A stretch of 64,000 bases of DNA from Fimbriimonadaceae bacterium. Its GTDB lineage: Bacteria > Armatimonadota > UBA10988. The stretch lies in contig JADZEX010000045.1 in NCBI GenBank assembly GCA_020850355.1, positions 1 through 64,000 on the forward strand. The letters run 5' to 3'. Below are positions 33,900 to 44,230 of the stretch, one piece after another. The translations under genes were made by a program, and so were the position numbers. The notes beneath the pieces are model-generated. The model saw only the letters and a program-made list of their open reading frames with translations, was not told the DNA's origin and made no database searches. Numbering within the stretch: the stretch's first letter is position 1; each line of letters begins with the position of its first letter.

Positions 33900-35913
33900 T
33901 CGCACGCTCTGGACGGCGCTGCTGCTGGCCTGCTGTACTGCCGCGCAGGCGCTCGAGATCGCGCTGCTGCCACCCGTCGCCGACGATCCGACGGCGGCTG
34001 CGATACGCTCGGCCGCCGCCGAGATCGGCGTCACCGTGGCGGTCCTCGAACCGGCCCAGGTGATTGATCCGGCCCGCTTCTCGCCCACCATCTACGCGAT
34101 GGCCGTGCTGGTCGGCGGTGAGCGCTACCCCGACACGGTGATCGACGAAGGCGATGCGGCGCTGGCTCTGCAGGCTTACATCGACGCCGGCGGCGCGTTC
34201 CTGGTCGCCGCGTCGGGCCCGGTGCTGAGCCGGCCACAGCGCTGGAACGGCAGCGAGTGGCGCAGCATCCCGGCCCCCGTGCGGCGGATGCAGACGGTCT
34301 CCAAGCTCGGATTGCTCGACGCCGGTCTGCCGCTGGAGAGCGCCGCCCCGACGGGGTCGCAGTTGGCGGTAACGAGCCCGTCGGTGCTCGCCAGCAAGCT
34401 CCCCGACCGCTTCGCGGCGCCGGCTGGGACGTTCCTGCCGATCCCGGCGAACCAGGAGAGCGGCATCAACTTCGCCCCGCTGGCCACCCTGGTCGACCCG
34501 CAGGGCGGCACCTACGGCGCGGCGATGGCGCAGTTGCGCCGGCCGGCCCCGTCGCGCGGGGCGACCTACTACTGCTGGGCCCCGCTGCTGGCGGCAGCCC
34601 AGGGTCGTGACCTGCTGTTGGGGCTGCTGACGCTGCACGCGGGCGAGACCATGACCAGCGAGCAGGCCGCCAGGCGCGACGAGCTGTTGGGGCAGATCCA
34701 GCAACTCGACCGGGCCCACCGGCAAGCTGGCGCCGTGCTCCCGGCTGACCTGCACACCGCCGAGGTCGACGCCCTGCGGCAGACCCTCGGTCAACAGGCG
34801 GACACGCTGCGCTGGCTGCGCGAGGCGTGCGGAGCAGGCAACCTGAGCTTCGTCGCGATGCGCCTGCAGAAGCTGCGCGAGGAGCTGGGCGATCTGCCGG
34901 CGCGGGTTGGCCGGGCGGTCGACCAGGCGGTGCAGGACGCCGTCGCCGCCGCGCCAGGCGGCCGCACCGAGCTGCCGCTCGAACCGCCCCGCACCTCCAG
35001 CGGCAATCCGCGTGGGCCGCAGGACGCCGCCGTTGACGGCACCCTGACGGTCGTGACGGCCACCGGATTGAAGCCGCCCACCGAGGTGGCGCCAGCCGAC
35101 GACCAGCGCCAACCGCCGCGCGAGCGGCCGGCCCCGGCAGTCGCCGCTGGCGGGCCCGCGGCCCAGCCCGTCGGGACCAGCGAGTCCGGCGGCCTGTTGG
35201 TGGCGGGCGTGCCCACTCCGTCGGTCGAGGCCCCGCGCCCACCCGAGACGACCGCCCGCACCGCGCCAGGTGGCGCGACCCCAGGCGGGACCACACCGGG
35301 TGGCACCACGCCAGGTGGGACCACACCGGGTGGCACCACGCCAGGCGGCACCACGCCAGGCGGCACCACGCCGGACAAGCCACGCTTCGCGACGGCCAAT
35401 CCGGTGGTGGAGTTCGAGATCAAGGGGCGCGGCAAGGTCTGTATCGAACTGCTGCCCGCGGAAGCGCCGAAGACTGCGTCGGCCTTCCTTTACCTGGTGC
35501 GCAGCGGGTTCTATGACGGCACCTACTTCCACCGGCGCGTCGCGCGGTTCGTCGTGCAGGGCGGGGATCCCCTCTCGAAGACCCGCTCGCCCGACGATCC
35601 GGAGGTCGGCACCGGCGGGCCCGCCTGGACCGTACCCGGCGAGTTCAGCGACAAGGCGACCCACCGGCGGGGCACTGTCGGCCTGGCCCGCGCGCCGCAC
35701 GACCCCAACAGTGGCGGCAGTCAGTTCTACATCTGCCTCGAGCCGCAGCCCAGCTTGGACCGCGAGTACGCCATCTTCGGGCAGGTGATCGATGGTCTGG
35801 AGCTGATCGACAAGATCCAGGTCGGCGACCGGATCCTGGCGACCCGCATCGTGCAGGGCGCCGAGCCGACCAACCCGGAGGGCGTCAAGCCGCTCGACCT
35901 GTTCAAGAAGTAG
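33892..35913 (+). CDS. Secreted multidomain protein with C-terminal cyclophilin
   Basis: 673 aa with a signal peptide (LWTALLLACCTAAQA). Residues about 20-260 resemble a class-I glutamine-amidotransferase-like or ThuA-like alpha/beta domain (AVLVGGERYPDTVID ... YIDAGGAFLVAASG). A helical region (about 265-350), a Pro/Thr-rich linker and seven PGGTT repeats (about 459-493) follow. The C-terminal cyclophilin starts near 505 (FYDGTYFHRRVARFVVQGGDP; GTVGLARAPHDPNSGGSQFY). The chosen ATG lies two codons after a possible GTG. The combination is unusual; perhaps a cell-surface folding factor. Confidence 0.75.
   Translation: MSSRTLWTALLLACCTAAQALEIALLPPVADDPTAAAIRSAAAEIGVTVAVLEPAQVIDPARFSPTIYAMAVLVGGERYPDTVIDEGDAALALQAYIDAGGAFLVAASGPVLSRPQRWNGSEWRSIPAPVRRMQTVSKLGLLDAGLPLESAAPTGSQLAVTSPSVLASKLPDRFAAPAGTFLPIPANQESGINFAPLATLVDPQGGTYGAAMAQLRRPAPSRGATYYCWAPLLAAAQGRDLLLGLLTLHAGETMTSEQAARRDELLGQIQQLDRAHRQAGAVLPADLHTAEVDALRQTLGQQADTLRWLREACGAGNLSFVAMRLQKLREELGDLPARVGRAVDQAVQDAVAAAPGGRTELPLEPPRTSSGNPRGPQDAAVDGTLTVVTATGLKPPTEVAPADDQRQPPRERPAPAVAAGGPAAQPVGTSESGGLLVAGVPTPSVEAPRPPETTARTAPGGATPGGTTPGGTTPGGTTPGGTTPGGTTPGGTTPDKPRFATANPVVEFEIKGRGKVCIELLPAEAPKTASAFLYLVRSGFYDGTYFHRRVARFVVQGGDPLSKTRSPDDPEVGTGGPAWTVPGEFSDKATHRRGTVGLARAPHDPNSGGSQFYICLEPQPSLDREYAIFGQVIDGLELIDKIQVGDRILATRIVQGAEPTNPEGVKPLDLFKK
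35266..35370 (+). repeat. Seven-copy 15-bp tandem repeat (PGGTT)
   Basis: Seven in-frame 15-bp units (CCAGGNGGNACCACN type) encode a PGGTT-repeat linker in the cyclophilin fusion protein. The first unit encodes PGGAT. Third-position differences alternate between units, so they arose by duplication. The length is likely to vary between strains. Confidence 0.9.
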
Positions 35914-35981
35914 GGCGGACCGGGCGTTCGAAGCAGGCAGGAGCGGTCTGTCGCCGGCCGGCAGACCCGTGGAGGGTGACC

Positions 35982-37850
35982 ATGCCGAGGCGCTGGCGGT
36001 GGTGCGGGGCGGTGCTGCTGCTGGCACTGACGGCTTGCGGCGACAACGAGAAGAAGGACGCCGACAACGGCGACCTGAAGCAAGCCGACGTGGCCGCCTG
36101 CCAGGCCCTGAAGACCGTCTACCACGACTGGCAGAGCCTGGAGTTGCGCAACGGCCTGGTCAGCATCCAGGTCGTGCCACAGCTCGGCGGCCGGGCGATC
36201 GGCTACTCCTTCAACGAACGCGAGCTGCTCTACGCGAACCCGAAGCTGCTCGGGCAATTGCCCGGCGTGACTCAGCCCAGCCGCGCGGCCTGGGTCCCGG
36301 CGACCGGCGCCACGCCGCCCGCCGGCGCCGCGCCCGCCCCGAGTCGCTGGCCGGCTGACGAAGGCCAGCCCACCACGCCCTCTGACGCCGTGCCGGACGA
36401 GCCGGAGGAGGTGCCCGGCGGCGGCCTGCGCACCCCGCGCCGCGCCGTGGACGCCCCGGCTGCCGGCGCTGCCCCGACTACGCCGGCCGCGCCAGCCGCG
36501 GCGCCGGACCGCCCGGCGCTGGCGGTGGCCGAAGGTAGTAGCACCATCGGCGCGCAGCCTGCCCCGCAGTTGGCGGGCGAGACCGAGCCCCTGCGCTATG
36601 TGCCGTCGCCGACCACCGAGCAGTACCAGAACTACGGTGGCGCCGCCACCTGGCCAGCCCCGCAGGGACAGTGGACTGCCGCCTGGCCGCCACCGTTGGC
36701 CCTGGACCTGGGGACGTACACTGCCACGGTCGAGCGTGCTGACGGCGACCTGGCCGAGGTGTCGGTCGGCAGCCCCAAGGACGAGCAACTCGGTCTGTCC
36801 GTGACGCGCCGCCTGGCGCTGCTACGCGCCAGCACGGTGCTTCGCGTCGACAGCGTGCTGACCAACCAGAGCGCGCAGCCACGGGCCTGGTCGGTCGCCG
36901 ATGTGTCCCAGCACCACGGCTCGCTGACCCCCGGCGAGACGTTCACCAAAGACGTGCAGGTGTTTCTGCCGCTGGCCGCCGAGAGCCAGCACCACCTGGG
37001 TTACGCCGCGCTGCTCGGCCCCGCCACCAGCACCCAGTTCTTCCCCGAGAACGGCCTGATGCGGGTGGAGTACCTCGGCCAGGAAGCCAGCTTCGGGACC
37101 GACGACAAGCGCGGCTGGGTGGCCTGGTGCGACCGCCGCCACGAGACAGTGCTGGCGAAGCTGACGACGCTGGACCCGGCGGCGCCCTACCCCGACCGGG
37201 GTCTGGCCAGCCTGGTCTACACGTCGCCGGCCAGCAAAGAGTCTTACCTGGCGTTGACTCTGCGCTCCGCCCTGAAGCTGCTGGCCCCGCAGGAGTCCCT
37301 GGCCCTGACCGTCTGGTACGGCGCCGCCACCTGTCCGTCGCCGATCGTCGCGGCGACGCGCGGCGGGGTGGTCAGCCAGCCGTTGCAGGCCGAGAAGCTG
37401 GGCGACTCGGTGCAGTTGCGCGGCCTGTTCGGGGTGTTCTACGCCGGTGACGCGCAGGTGGTCTTCTACGACCAGGAGGGCCGCGAACTGGCGCGCACCA
37501 AGCCGGTGCCGGTCCACCCGGTGGAGGCGTACCGCCTGGACACGGTGGCCGTGCTGCCCGACCGCGCGGTCCGGGCGGCCGTGATGATTGTCAACCATCG
37601 CCGCGTCGACGTTGCGGTGGTCTCCGACAGCGGGATCGCCGACCTGCAGCCCGACACCGCTACGGAGCTGGCGATCCAGCCCGAGCCCGTCGAGCCGCCC
37701 GCCGCCAGCACGCCCGCCGTGGCGGTGACCGGCGACGGCGGGCCCGATCGGCCGAGCGGCAGTCCGCTGCCGACCATCGCCGAGCCCGCCGCCGATCCGA
37801 CTTCACCGCGCGACGGCGCCGAAGAGGCGCCCAAGCCCGCGGCGCCGTAG
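35982..37850 (+). CDS. Lipoprotein with mutarotase-like (DUF4380-type) domain
   Basis: 622 aa with a lipobox (LLLALTACG). The region LRNGLVSIQVVPQLGGRAIGYSFNERELLYANP is typical of galactose-mutarotase-like/DUF4380 proteins. A low-complexity insertion rich in Ala, Pro and Thr (about 95-200) interrupts this domain. Beta-sandwich sequence continues to about residue 560, then an acidic Pro-rich tail. The function is unknown; the fold suggests sugar or glycan binding at the cell envelope. The ATG has GGAGGG 5 nt upstream. It sits 68 bp after the third cyclophilin. Confidence 0.65.
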   Translation: MPRRWRWCGAVLLLALTACGDNEKKDADNGDLKQADVAACQALKTVYHDWQSLELRNGLVSIQVVPQLGGRAIGYSFNERELLYANPKLLGQLPGVTQPSRAAWVPATGATPPAGAAPAPSRWPADEGQPTTPSDAVPDEPEEVPGGGLRTPRRAVDAPAAGAAPTTPAAPAAAPDRPALAVAEGSSTIGAQPAPQLAGETEPLRYVPSPTTEQYQNYGGAATWPAPQGQWTAAWPPPLALDLGTYTATVERADGDLAEVSVGSPKDEQLGLSVTRRLALLRASTVLRVDSVLTNQSAQPRAWSVADVSQHHGSLTPGETFTKDVQVFLPLAAESQHHLGYAALLGPATSTQFFPENGLMRVEYLGQEASFGTDDKRGWVAWCDRRHETVLAKLTTLDPAAPYPDRGLASLVYTSPASKESYLALTLRSALKLLAPQESLALTVWYGAATCPSPIVAATRGGVVSQPLQAEKLGDSVQLRGLFGVFYAGDAQVVFYDQEGRELARTKPVPVHPVEAYRLDTVAVLPDRAVRAAVMIVNHRRVDVAVVSDSGIADLQPDTATELAIQPEPVEPPAASTPAVAVTGDGGPDRPSGSPLPTIAEPAADPTSPRDGAEEAPKPAAP

Positions 37851-37878
37851 CCGCGGCAGCCGGCCCCACGCGCCGACC

Positions 37879-38126
37879 TGTTTCACGTGAAACAGCGCCC
37901 GGACCCGGCCCCCAAGCCGGCCTCCGAGCGCGCCGTTGAGCAGCCGAGAACAGCGCGGTCCGCGGGGGATCGGTCGTTGTGCCGCTGGGGACACGCCAAC
38001 ACCGCTCGTCAGGCTGGCTACGGGCGGGCGTCGGCGACCGGGCAGGCCGTCGCCGACATGGTCGGCCGGCCCGCCCCCAAGCGTCCCGCTACCTGCGGCT
38101 TGCGGCGCGGTGTTTCACGTGAAACA
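37879..38126. other. parS: parS cluster 7 (two sites)
   Basis: Perfect sites at 37879-37894 and 38111-38126, 232 bp apart, in the 320-bp convergent gap between the mutarotase-like gene and tatC. I see no gene, promoter or other element in the DNA between them. Confidence 0.92.
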
Positions 38127-38170
38127 GCGGTCGCCCCGAGTCGACGCCGTGAAGCGGCCAGGCGTCCGGC

Positions 38171-39160
38171 TCAGGCATCGGGGTCGAACAGCGCTTCGTC
38201 GGTCGGCTCGGCGGTGTCGTCGGGCGGGCCTTGCAGCACCGAGCGGTCCACCACCAGGGGCGTCGTGGTCAGCGGTGCCTCCGGTGGCAGCAGGGAGTCG
38301 GGCTTGGCCGGTGGCGCCGCGGGCGGGTCGACCGGCGGAGGCAGCGCAGGCGGGTTGGCCGGTAGTGGGGTCTCGGCGGGCGGCTCCGGTTGCGCCTCGG
38401 CGCGCCGGCGCCGTTCGACGAACCACACCAGGACGACCGACAGGAAGTAGAGCAGCACCAGCGGCACGGCGATCACGCTCATGTTGAAGGGGTCGATGGT
38501 CGGCGTGATCACGGCGGCCAGCGTGAAGCAGGCCAAGACAGCGTGGCGCCAGAAGCGCATCAGACCGCGCGAACTGACGATCTCGAGCCTGCCGAGCAGC
38601 AGCATCACGATCGGCATCTGGAAGCTGACGGCGGCGGCGATCATCATTCGCAGGAGCAGGAAGTAGTAGCGGTTGAGGTGCTGCATCACCTTCGCTTCGT
38701 CCTGCGGAGGCGCGAACTTCAGCAGAAACTCGAAGGCGATGGGGAGCGCGTAGTAGATCAGGGCAAAGCCGGCAAAGCAGAGCAGGATGCTGAACGGCAT
38801 CAGCGGCGCGGCGAAGCGGCGCTCGTTCTCGTAGAGCCCCGGTGCGACGAAGCGCCAGGCCTCCCAGAGCATCAACGGCAGCCCGACGATCACAGAGGCG
38901 GCGAAGACCACCTGGATCCGGAAGAGCAGCGGCTCCAGGATGTCCATGAAGACCAGGTCGGTGTGGTAGCTGGCGCGCCGGAAAGCCTCCATCACCGGCC
39001 GCGACATCAGGGCATAGATCCCGTCGTAGTAGTGCCAGCCGACCGCGAAAGCCACCACCAGGTAGAAGATGCAGCGCAGCAGGTGCCAGCGCAGCTCTTC
39101 GAGATGCTCGGTGAACGGCATCTCCTTCTCAGGGTTGGCGGAGCTCTTCCGACGCAGCAT
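38171..39160 (-). CDS. tatC: Sec-independent protein translocase TatC
   Basis: Substrate-receptor subunit of the twin-arginine pathway. 329 aa. The conserved N-terminus MPFTEHLEELRWHLLR starts near residue 14. Six transmembrane helices follow, with the FVAPGLYENERRFA loop containing the conserved Glu, and ITPTIDPFNM near the end. After about residue 245 there is an unusual Pro-rich cytoplasmic tail of some 80 residues. No tatA/tatB is in the window. Confidence 0.93.
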   Translation of the reverse strand: MLRRKSSANPEKEMPFTEHLEELRWHLLRCIFYLVVAFAVGWHYYDGIYALMSRPVMEAFRRASYHTDLVFMDILEPLLFRIQVVFAASVIVGLPLMLWEAWRFVAPGLYENERRFAAPLMPFSILLCFAGFALIYYALPIAFEFLLKFAPPQDEAKVMQHLNRYYFLLLRMMIAAAVSFQMPIVMLLLGRLEIVSSRGLMRFWRHAVLACFTLAAVITPTIDPFNMSVIAVPLVLLYFLSVVLVWFVERRRRAEAQPEPPAETPLPANPPALPPPVDPPAAPPAKPDSLLPPEAPLTTTPLVVDRSVLQGPPDDTAEPTDEALFDPDA

Positions 39161-39173
39161 ACCCGTCCTTCAG

Positions 39174-40328
<1,155 letters not shown>

Positions 40329-40347
40329 GGGCCGTCCATCCAGCGGC

Positions 40348-40353
40348 ATTATA
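40348..40353 (-). promoter_or_regulatory. -10 element of the MalK-like gene
   Basis: A perfect TATAAT on the minus strand, with TG directly in front. The predicted leader is about 13 nt. No clear -35. It decides the start: the ATG at 40349 overlaps this box. Confidence 0.5.
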
Positions 40354-40412
40354 CACCGCCGCGGCGGGAAGGGGATCGGCGGGCAAAGGCCAACCGGGGC
40401 GCGGAGGGGCCG

Positions 40413-41270
40413 ATGAGCCGTTGCGTCGATCCGCCGCCGGGCCGCCTGTTGCCCGGCAGCCAGGTCATCGAGATTCTGTGCGACCCGCCCGTCGGCCAGG
40501 TTCGCCATGCGCTGTTCGATTTCGACGGCACGCTGAGCCTGATTCGCGCCGGCTGGCAGGACGTCATGATGCCGCTGCTCGTGGCGGAACTGCAGGGCTG
40601 TCCCCGCGCCGAAGACGCCGCCCGTCTGCAGCAGGTCGTCCGCGACTGGGTCGAACTGCTGACCGGCAAGCAGACCATCTACCAGATGATCCGCCTCGCC
40701 GAGGAGGTCGCCGCCCGCGGTGGCCAGCCGGAGGACCCGCTGACCTACAAGCACCGCTACCTGGCGCAGCTCCAGGAGCGCATCCAGCACCGGCTCGATG
40801 CTCTGGCGAGAGGCGCTTGTCGGCCGGACGACCTGCTGGTGCCAGGCTCGCGCCAGCTCCTGGAGGCCCTCCGCGCCGCCGGGGTGCGCTGCTACCTGGC
40901 CTCGGGCACCGACCTGCCTTACGTCCTGGCCGAAGCTCGCGCGCTGCAGGTCGAGCACTACTTCGAGGGCCGTATCTACGGTGCGCTGGACGACTACAAG
41001 CGCTTCTCGAAGCAGCTCATCATCGACCGCATCCTGGCCGAGCATGGGCTGCAGGGGCCGGAGCTGGTCGCCTTCGGCGACGGTTACGTCGAGCTCGAGA
41101 ACACCCTCAGCGTCGGCGGCGTGGCCGTGGCGGTGGCCAGCGATGAAGCGCAGCCGGGCCAGACCGACGCCTGGAAGCGGCGCCGGCTGACGGCCGCCGG
41201 GGCGCACCTCCTGCTGCCAGACTTCCGCGACGCCGGCCGCCTGGTCGAGTTGCTGACGACGGGGCGCTGA
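40413..41270 (+). CDS. HAD-superfamily phosphatase
   Basis: 285 aa. HAD motif I reads [10 protein letters not shown] (nucleophile Asp), motif II is SGTD in [12 protein letters not shown], motif III Lys lies around YKRFSKQ and motif IV is [12 protein letters not shown] helical cap (about 60-140) indicates a small-molecule phosphatase. It is encoded 25 bp before a heptose-kinase-like gene, so a sugar-phosphate substrate is plausible. The ATG follows GGAGGGG. Confidence 0.8.
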   Translation: MSRCVDPPPGRLLPGSQVIEILCDPPVGQVRHALFDFDGTLSLIRAGWQDVMMPLLVAELQGCPRAEDAARLQQVVRDWVELLTGKQTIYQMIRLAEEVAARGGQPEDPLTYKHRYLAQLQERIQHRLDALARGACRPDDLLVPGSRQLLEALRAAGVRCYLASGTDLPYVLAEARALQVEHYFEGRIYGALDDYKRFSKQLIIDRILAEHGLQGPELVAFGDGYVELENTLSVGGVAVAVASDEAQPGQTDAWKRRRLTAAGAHLLLPDFRDAGRLVELLTTGR

Positions 41271-41295
41271 TTGCGGCCCGCAGGGAAGCTCACCC

Positions 41296-42300
41296 ATGAC
41301 ACCCAGCCGCCTGGCCGAGTTGCTCGCCCGCTTCCGGACGCTGACCATCGCGGTGGTCGGCGACTACTTCGTCGACGAGTACCGCCTGATCGACCCCGAC
41401 CTGGAGGAGCCTTCGCTGGAGACCGGGCTGCCGGCGCACCAGGTGGTGCAGGTGCGCTACCAGCCGGGCGCGGCCGGCACCGTCACCAACAACCTGGCGG
41501 CGCTCGGCGTCCAGGCGATCCTCGCGGTTGGCTGCACCGGCTCCGATGGTCTCGGTTGGGAGCTGCGACGCGGCCTGGCCTCCACCGGAGTCGACCTGCG
41601 CTGGCTGCTGGAGTGGCCAGACCGGGTCACACCGACCTATACCAAGCCCTTGGTGCTCTCCGCCACCGGCCCGCGGGAGTTGTCGCGACTGGACATCAAG
41701 AACCGTGTCGCGACACCCACCGAGCTGCAGGACGGCCTGATCGTCGCGATCGAAGAAGCTGCCGCGCTGGCCGACGGGATGCTGCTGCTCGACCAGGTCA
41801 GCGAACCGCAGCACGGCGTGCTGACCAGCCGCGTCCGTAACGCTTGTGCCGAGCTGGCCCGCGCGCGCGGTGACTGGCCGCTCTCGGCCGACTCTCGGGC
41901 GCAGATCGCCGCCTTTCAAGCCGTCACCCTGAAGCCAAACCGTGCCGAGTTGGCGGCCCTAACCGGCTGGACCGGCGAGTTGGCCGACCACGCGCGCCAA
42001 CTGGCCCACCGACAAGGCCGGCCCTGCTTCGTCACGCTGGGAGACCAGGGCGTCGTGGTGGCGGACGGCGACGCGGTGACCACCGTGCCGGCGGTGCCGG
42101 TGACCGGCCCGGTGGACATCGTCGGGGCCGGCGACAGCTTCCACGCCGCCGCCGGGGCAACGCTGGCCGCTGGTGGCACGGCCGTCGAGGCCGCGCAGGT
42201 CGGCTGTCTGGTCGCCAGCCTGACGGTGCAGCAGATCGGGACCACGGGCACCGCCAGGCCCGACGAGGTGCTGGCCCGCCTGGCGGCGGCGCCGTGGTAA
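41296..42300 (+). CDS. PfkB-family carbohydrate kinase, heptose-7-phosphate-kinase-like
   Basis: 334 aa, ribokinase fold. The N-terminus [10 protein letters not shown], the Gly-rich [14 protein letters not shown] and the anion-hole/catalytic motif [12 protein letters not shown] (base Asp near 280) resemble the kinase domain of HldE/RfaE. There is no nucleotidyltransferase domain. The paired upstream HAD phosphatase suggests a nucleotide-sugar or heptose pathway; the substrate is unproven. It ends at parS cluster 8. Confidence 0.8.
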   Translation: MTPSRLAELLARFRTLTIAVVGDYFVDEYRLIDPDLEEPSLETGLPAHQVVQVRYQPGAAGTVTNNLAALGVQAILAVGCTGSDGLGWELRRGLASTGVDLRWLLEWPDRVTPTYTKPLVLSATGPRELSRLDIKNRVATPTELQDGLIVAIEEAAALADGMLLLDQVSEPQHGVLTSRVRNACAELARARGDWPLSADSRAQIAAFQAVTLKPNRAELAALTGWTGELADHARQLAHRQGRPCFVTLGDQGVVVADGDAVTTVPAVPVTGPVDIVGAGDSFHAAAGATLAAGGTAVEAAQVGCLVASLTVQQIGTTGTARPDEVLARLAAAPW

Positions 42301-42311
42301 AGCGAGGGGCC

Positions 42312-42463
42312 TGTTTCACGTGAAACAGGGCGCGCGGCGCACAGGGCCGGCCGGCGAGTCCCAGCCGGCCACGGCTGTTTCACGTGAAACAGCCGCGGTG
42401 CCGGGCAGGCACTGTCCAGATGGCAACGCGGTGGCCGAAGCCGACACTGTTTCACGTGAAACG
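42312..42463. other. parS: parS cluster 8 (three sites)
   Basis: Sites at 42312-42327, 42376-42391 (inside a 24-bp palindrome) and 42448-42463 (last base G), spaced 64 and 72 bp, filling a 167-bp convergent gap. The last one ends 5 bp before the stop codon of the GNAT gene. Confidence 0.92.
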
Positions 42464-42467
42464 GCGC

Positions 42468-43343
42468 TCAGAGTTCCTTGCGCAGTTGCCAGAAGACACG
42501 ACTGATCACGGCGCCACAGTGGCGTTGGTAGAAGCGCCACGGGCCGACCCAGCCGATCTGCGCCTGGCGATAGCCCCGGCTGCGGAGGTCTTGCAGGCAG
42601 AGCCGCAGCAGCACCCGCCCCAGGCCGTGCCGGCGAAACGCCGGGTCGGTACCCATCGGACCAAACCAGCCCGGGTTGGTGACCTCGTCGGCCGCAAAGG
42701 CGACGAGCTGGTCCTGCCGCCAGGCCAGCCAGCAACTGACGGGCTGGCGCCGCAGCGCGAGCGAGGTCTCGATCAGCCAGCCCTCCGAGAAGTGCGTTGC
42801 CATGAACTGCGCCAACGCCGGCTGATCGGCCGCGGTGAGCCGCCGGAGCTGGAAGCCGGCCGCGGCCAGGCGAGCCTCGTCGTCGTCGGTCGACAGGTCG
42901 GCGGTCAGGTCGCTGGTCATGTTGAAGGCATCGCGGCTGCGCTCGTAGCCGCGCGCCTGATAGAACCGCAAGGTGGCGGTGTCGGTCGGGTCGACGCCCG
43001 GCAGGAAGTAGCACGGGGCGCTGGCGGCGATCTCGACGCTGCTCGCGCCGAGACCGCGCACGCGCGCTTCGAAGTCGGCCAACAGCACGTCGGCGAGGTG
43101 CTCGTCGGGCCAGGTGGTGAGCGCCTTGACGAAGGCCCGCGGCCCCCGGCGCACCCCGATCAGTCCACCCTCCAGGCCGACCGCGCTGGTCGCCGCGAGG
43201 CACAGCGTCTCGTCGTAGTCGGCGTCGCCGAAGACCTTCTCGGCCAGGTTGTCGACGTCGTAGCCGTCGGCTGGGAAGCCGGCCTGCAGACGCCGCGCCA
43301 GGGCCGGCAGATCGGCGGCAGTCAACGGCCGAATCGTCGCCAT
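42468..43343 (-). CDS. Protein with two tandem GNAT acetyltransferase domains
   Basis: 291 aa. The N-terminal GNAT-like half is less conserved. The C-terminal half has the acetyl-CoA binding pattern DPAFRRHGLGRVLLRLCLQDLRSRG. Double-GNAT proteins often acetylate small molecules such as aminoglycosides or polyamines; the substrate is unknown. The start MATIRPLTAAD at 43343 is chosen because the upstream in-frame reading lacks family similarity and would overlap the next gene. Last gene of the aroB operon. Confidence 0.75.
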   Translation of the reverse strand: MATIRPLTAADLPALARRLQAGFPADGYDVDNLAEKVFGDADYDETLCLAATSAVGLEGGLIGVRRGPRAFVKALTTWPDEHLADVLLADFEARVRGLGASSVEIAASAPCYFLPGVDPTDTATLRFYQARGYERSRDAFNMTSDLTADLSTDDDEARLAAAGFQLRRLTAADQPALAQFMATHFSEGWLIETSLALRRQPVSCWLAWRQDQLVAFAADEVTNPGWFGPMGTDPAFRRHGLGRVLLRLCLQDLRSRGYRQAQIGWVGPWRFYQRHCGAVISRVFWQLRKEL

Positions 43344-43362
43344 CCGCGTACCTGTCTGGCCG

Positions 43363-44220
43363 TCAGACGGCCGCTGCCCACGCGCGCAGCAGTTGGACGT
43401 TGGCAGCCAGCTTCTCGCGCGTCTCACCCGCACCGAAGTCCTCGGTGGCGAACCAGCCGTCGTAGCCGACCCGCTGCAAGCTGCGGAAAACCGCCGGCCA
43501 GTCCACCTGACCCTCCAGCAGGCGACACATCTCGCCCTTCCAGATCGCCCGGCCCTGGTCGTCCTGGCCCGTGGTCACCCAGCGGGCACTCTTGACATGC
43601 ACGTGCGCCAGGTAGGGCCCGAGGGCGCCGATGGCGATGTCGGGATGCTCCCACCCTTCGTGCACCATGTTGCCCGGGTCGTAGATAGCGCCGACCTGCG
43701 CCGGTTCGAAGGCGCCCAGGAAGCGCACGGCGGCGGAGGCGCTGGGGATCAGTGCGCCGTGGTGCAGCTCGGCGAGGATCCGCCGACCATAGCGCTGGCC
43801 CAGCGCTACCACCGGCTGCCACAGCTCGATCGCGGTGCGCAGGGCCTCGTCGTAGCTGCTGCTGCGGTCCCAGCCGGGCAGACCGACCCGCAACTGCGGC
43901 ACCCCCAGGGCCTGGGCGGCGCGGCAGCAGGCTTCGATCAGGTCGAGGCGCCGCGGATCGAGGTAGGTGCCGAGGCTCGGCAGCGCCAGGCCGTGGGCGG
44001 CGCTGAGGTGCGCAAGCGGCGCGACCTCGTCCGCGAGGCGGTCGATCTCGAAGGCGCAGACGTTGCCATTCCAGTAGTTGCGGTTGGTCGGCAGACTGGC
44101 CGGCAGGTTGGTGATCCGCCACTCGACCCCGTCGTAGCCCAGCCGCTGCAACTCGGCGGCGGCCTCGGCTGGGGTCAGGTCGAAGGTCTGCACCGTGAAG
44201 ACGGCCAGCCGCAACTCCAT
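43363..44220 (-). CDS. Sugar phosphate isomerase/epimerase (AP endonuclease 2-like TIM barrel)
   Basis: 285 aa. Motifs for the metal-binding barrel are LRVGLPGWD, LAELHHGALIPS, IYDPGNMVHEG, LAHVHVKSARW and WFATEDFG, typical of the xylose-isomerase-like/IolE-type family. The ATG has AAGGAG upstream and starts 10 bp after the aldehyde dehydrogenase. It could feed a sugar-derived aldehyde pathway with that enzyme. The substrate is not identifiable. Confidence 0.82.
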   Translation of the reverse strand: MELRLAVFTVQTFDLTPAEAAAELQRLGYDGVEWRITNLPASLPTNRNYWNGNVCAFEIDRLADEVAPLAHLSAAHGLALPSLGTYLDPRRLDLIEACCRAAQALGVPQLRVGLPGWDRSSSYDEALRTAIELWQPVVALGQRYGRRILAELHHGALIPSASAAVRFLGAFEPAQVGAIYDPGNMVHEGWEHPDIAIGALGPYLAHVHVKSARWVTTGQDDQGRAIWKGEMCRLLEGQVDWPAVFRSLQRVGYDGWFATEDFGAGETREKLAANVQLLRAWAAAV

Positions 44221-44230
44221 GGGGTGCTCC

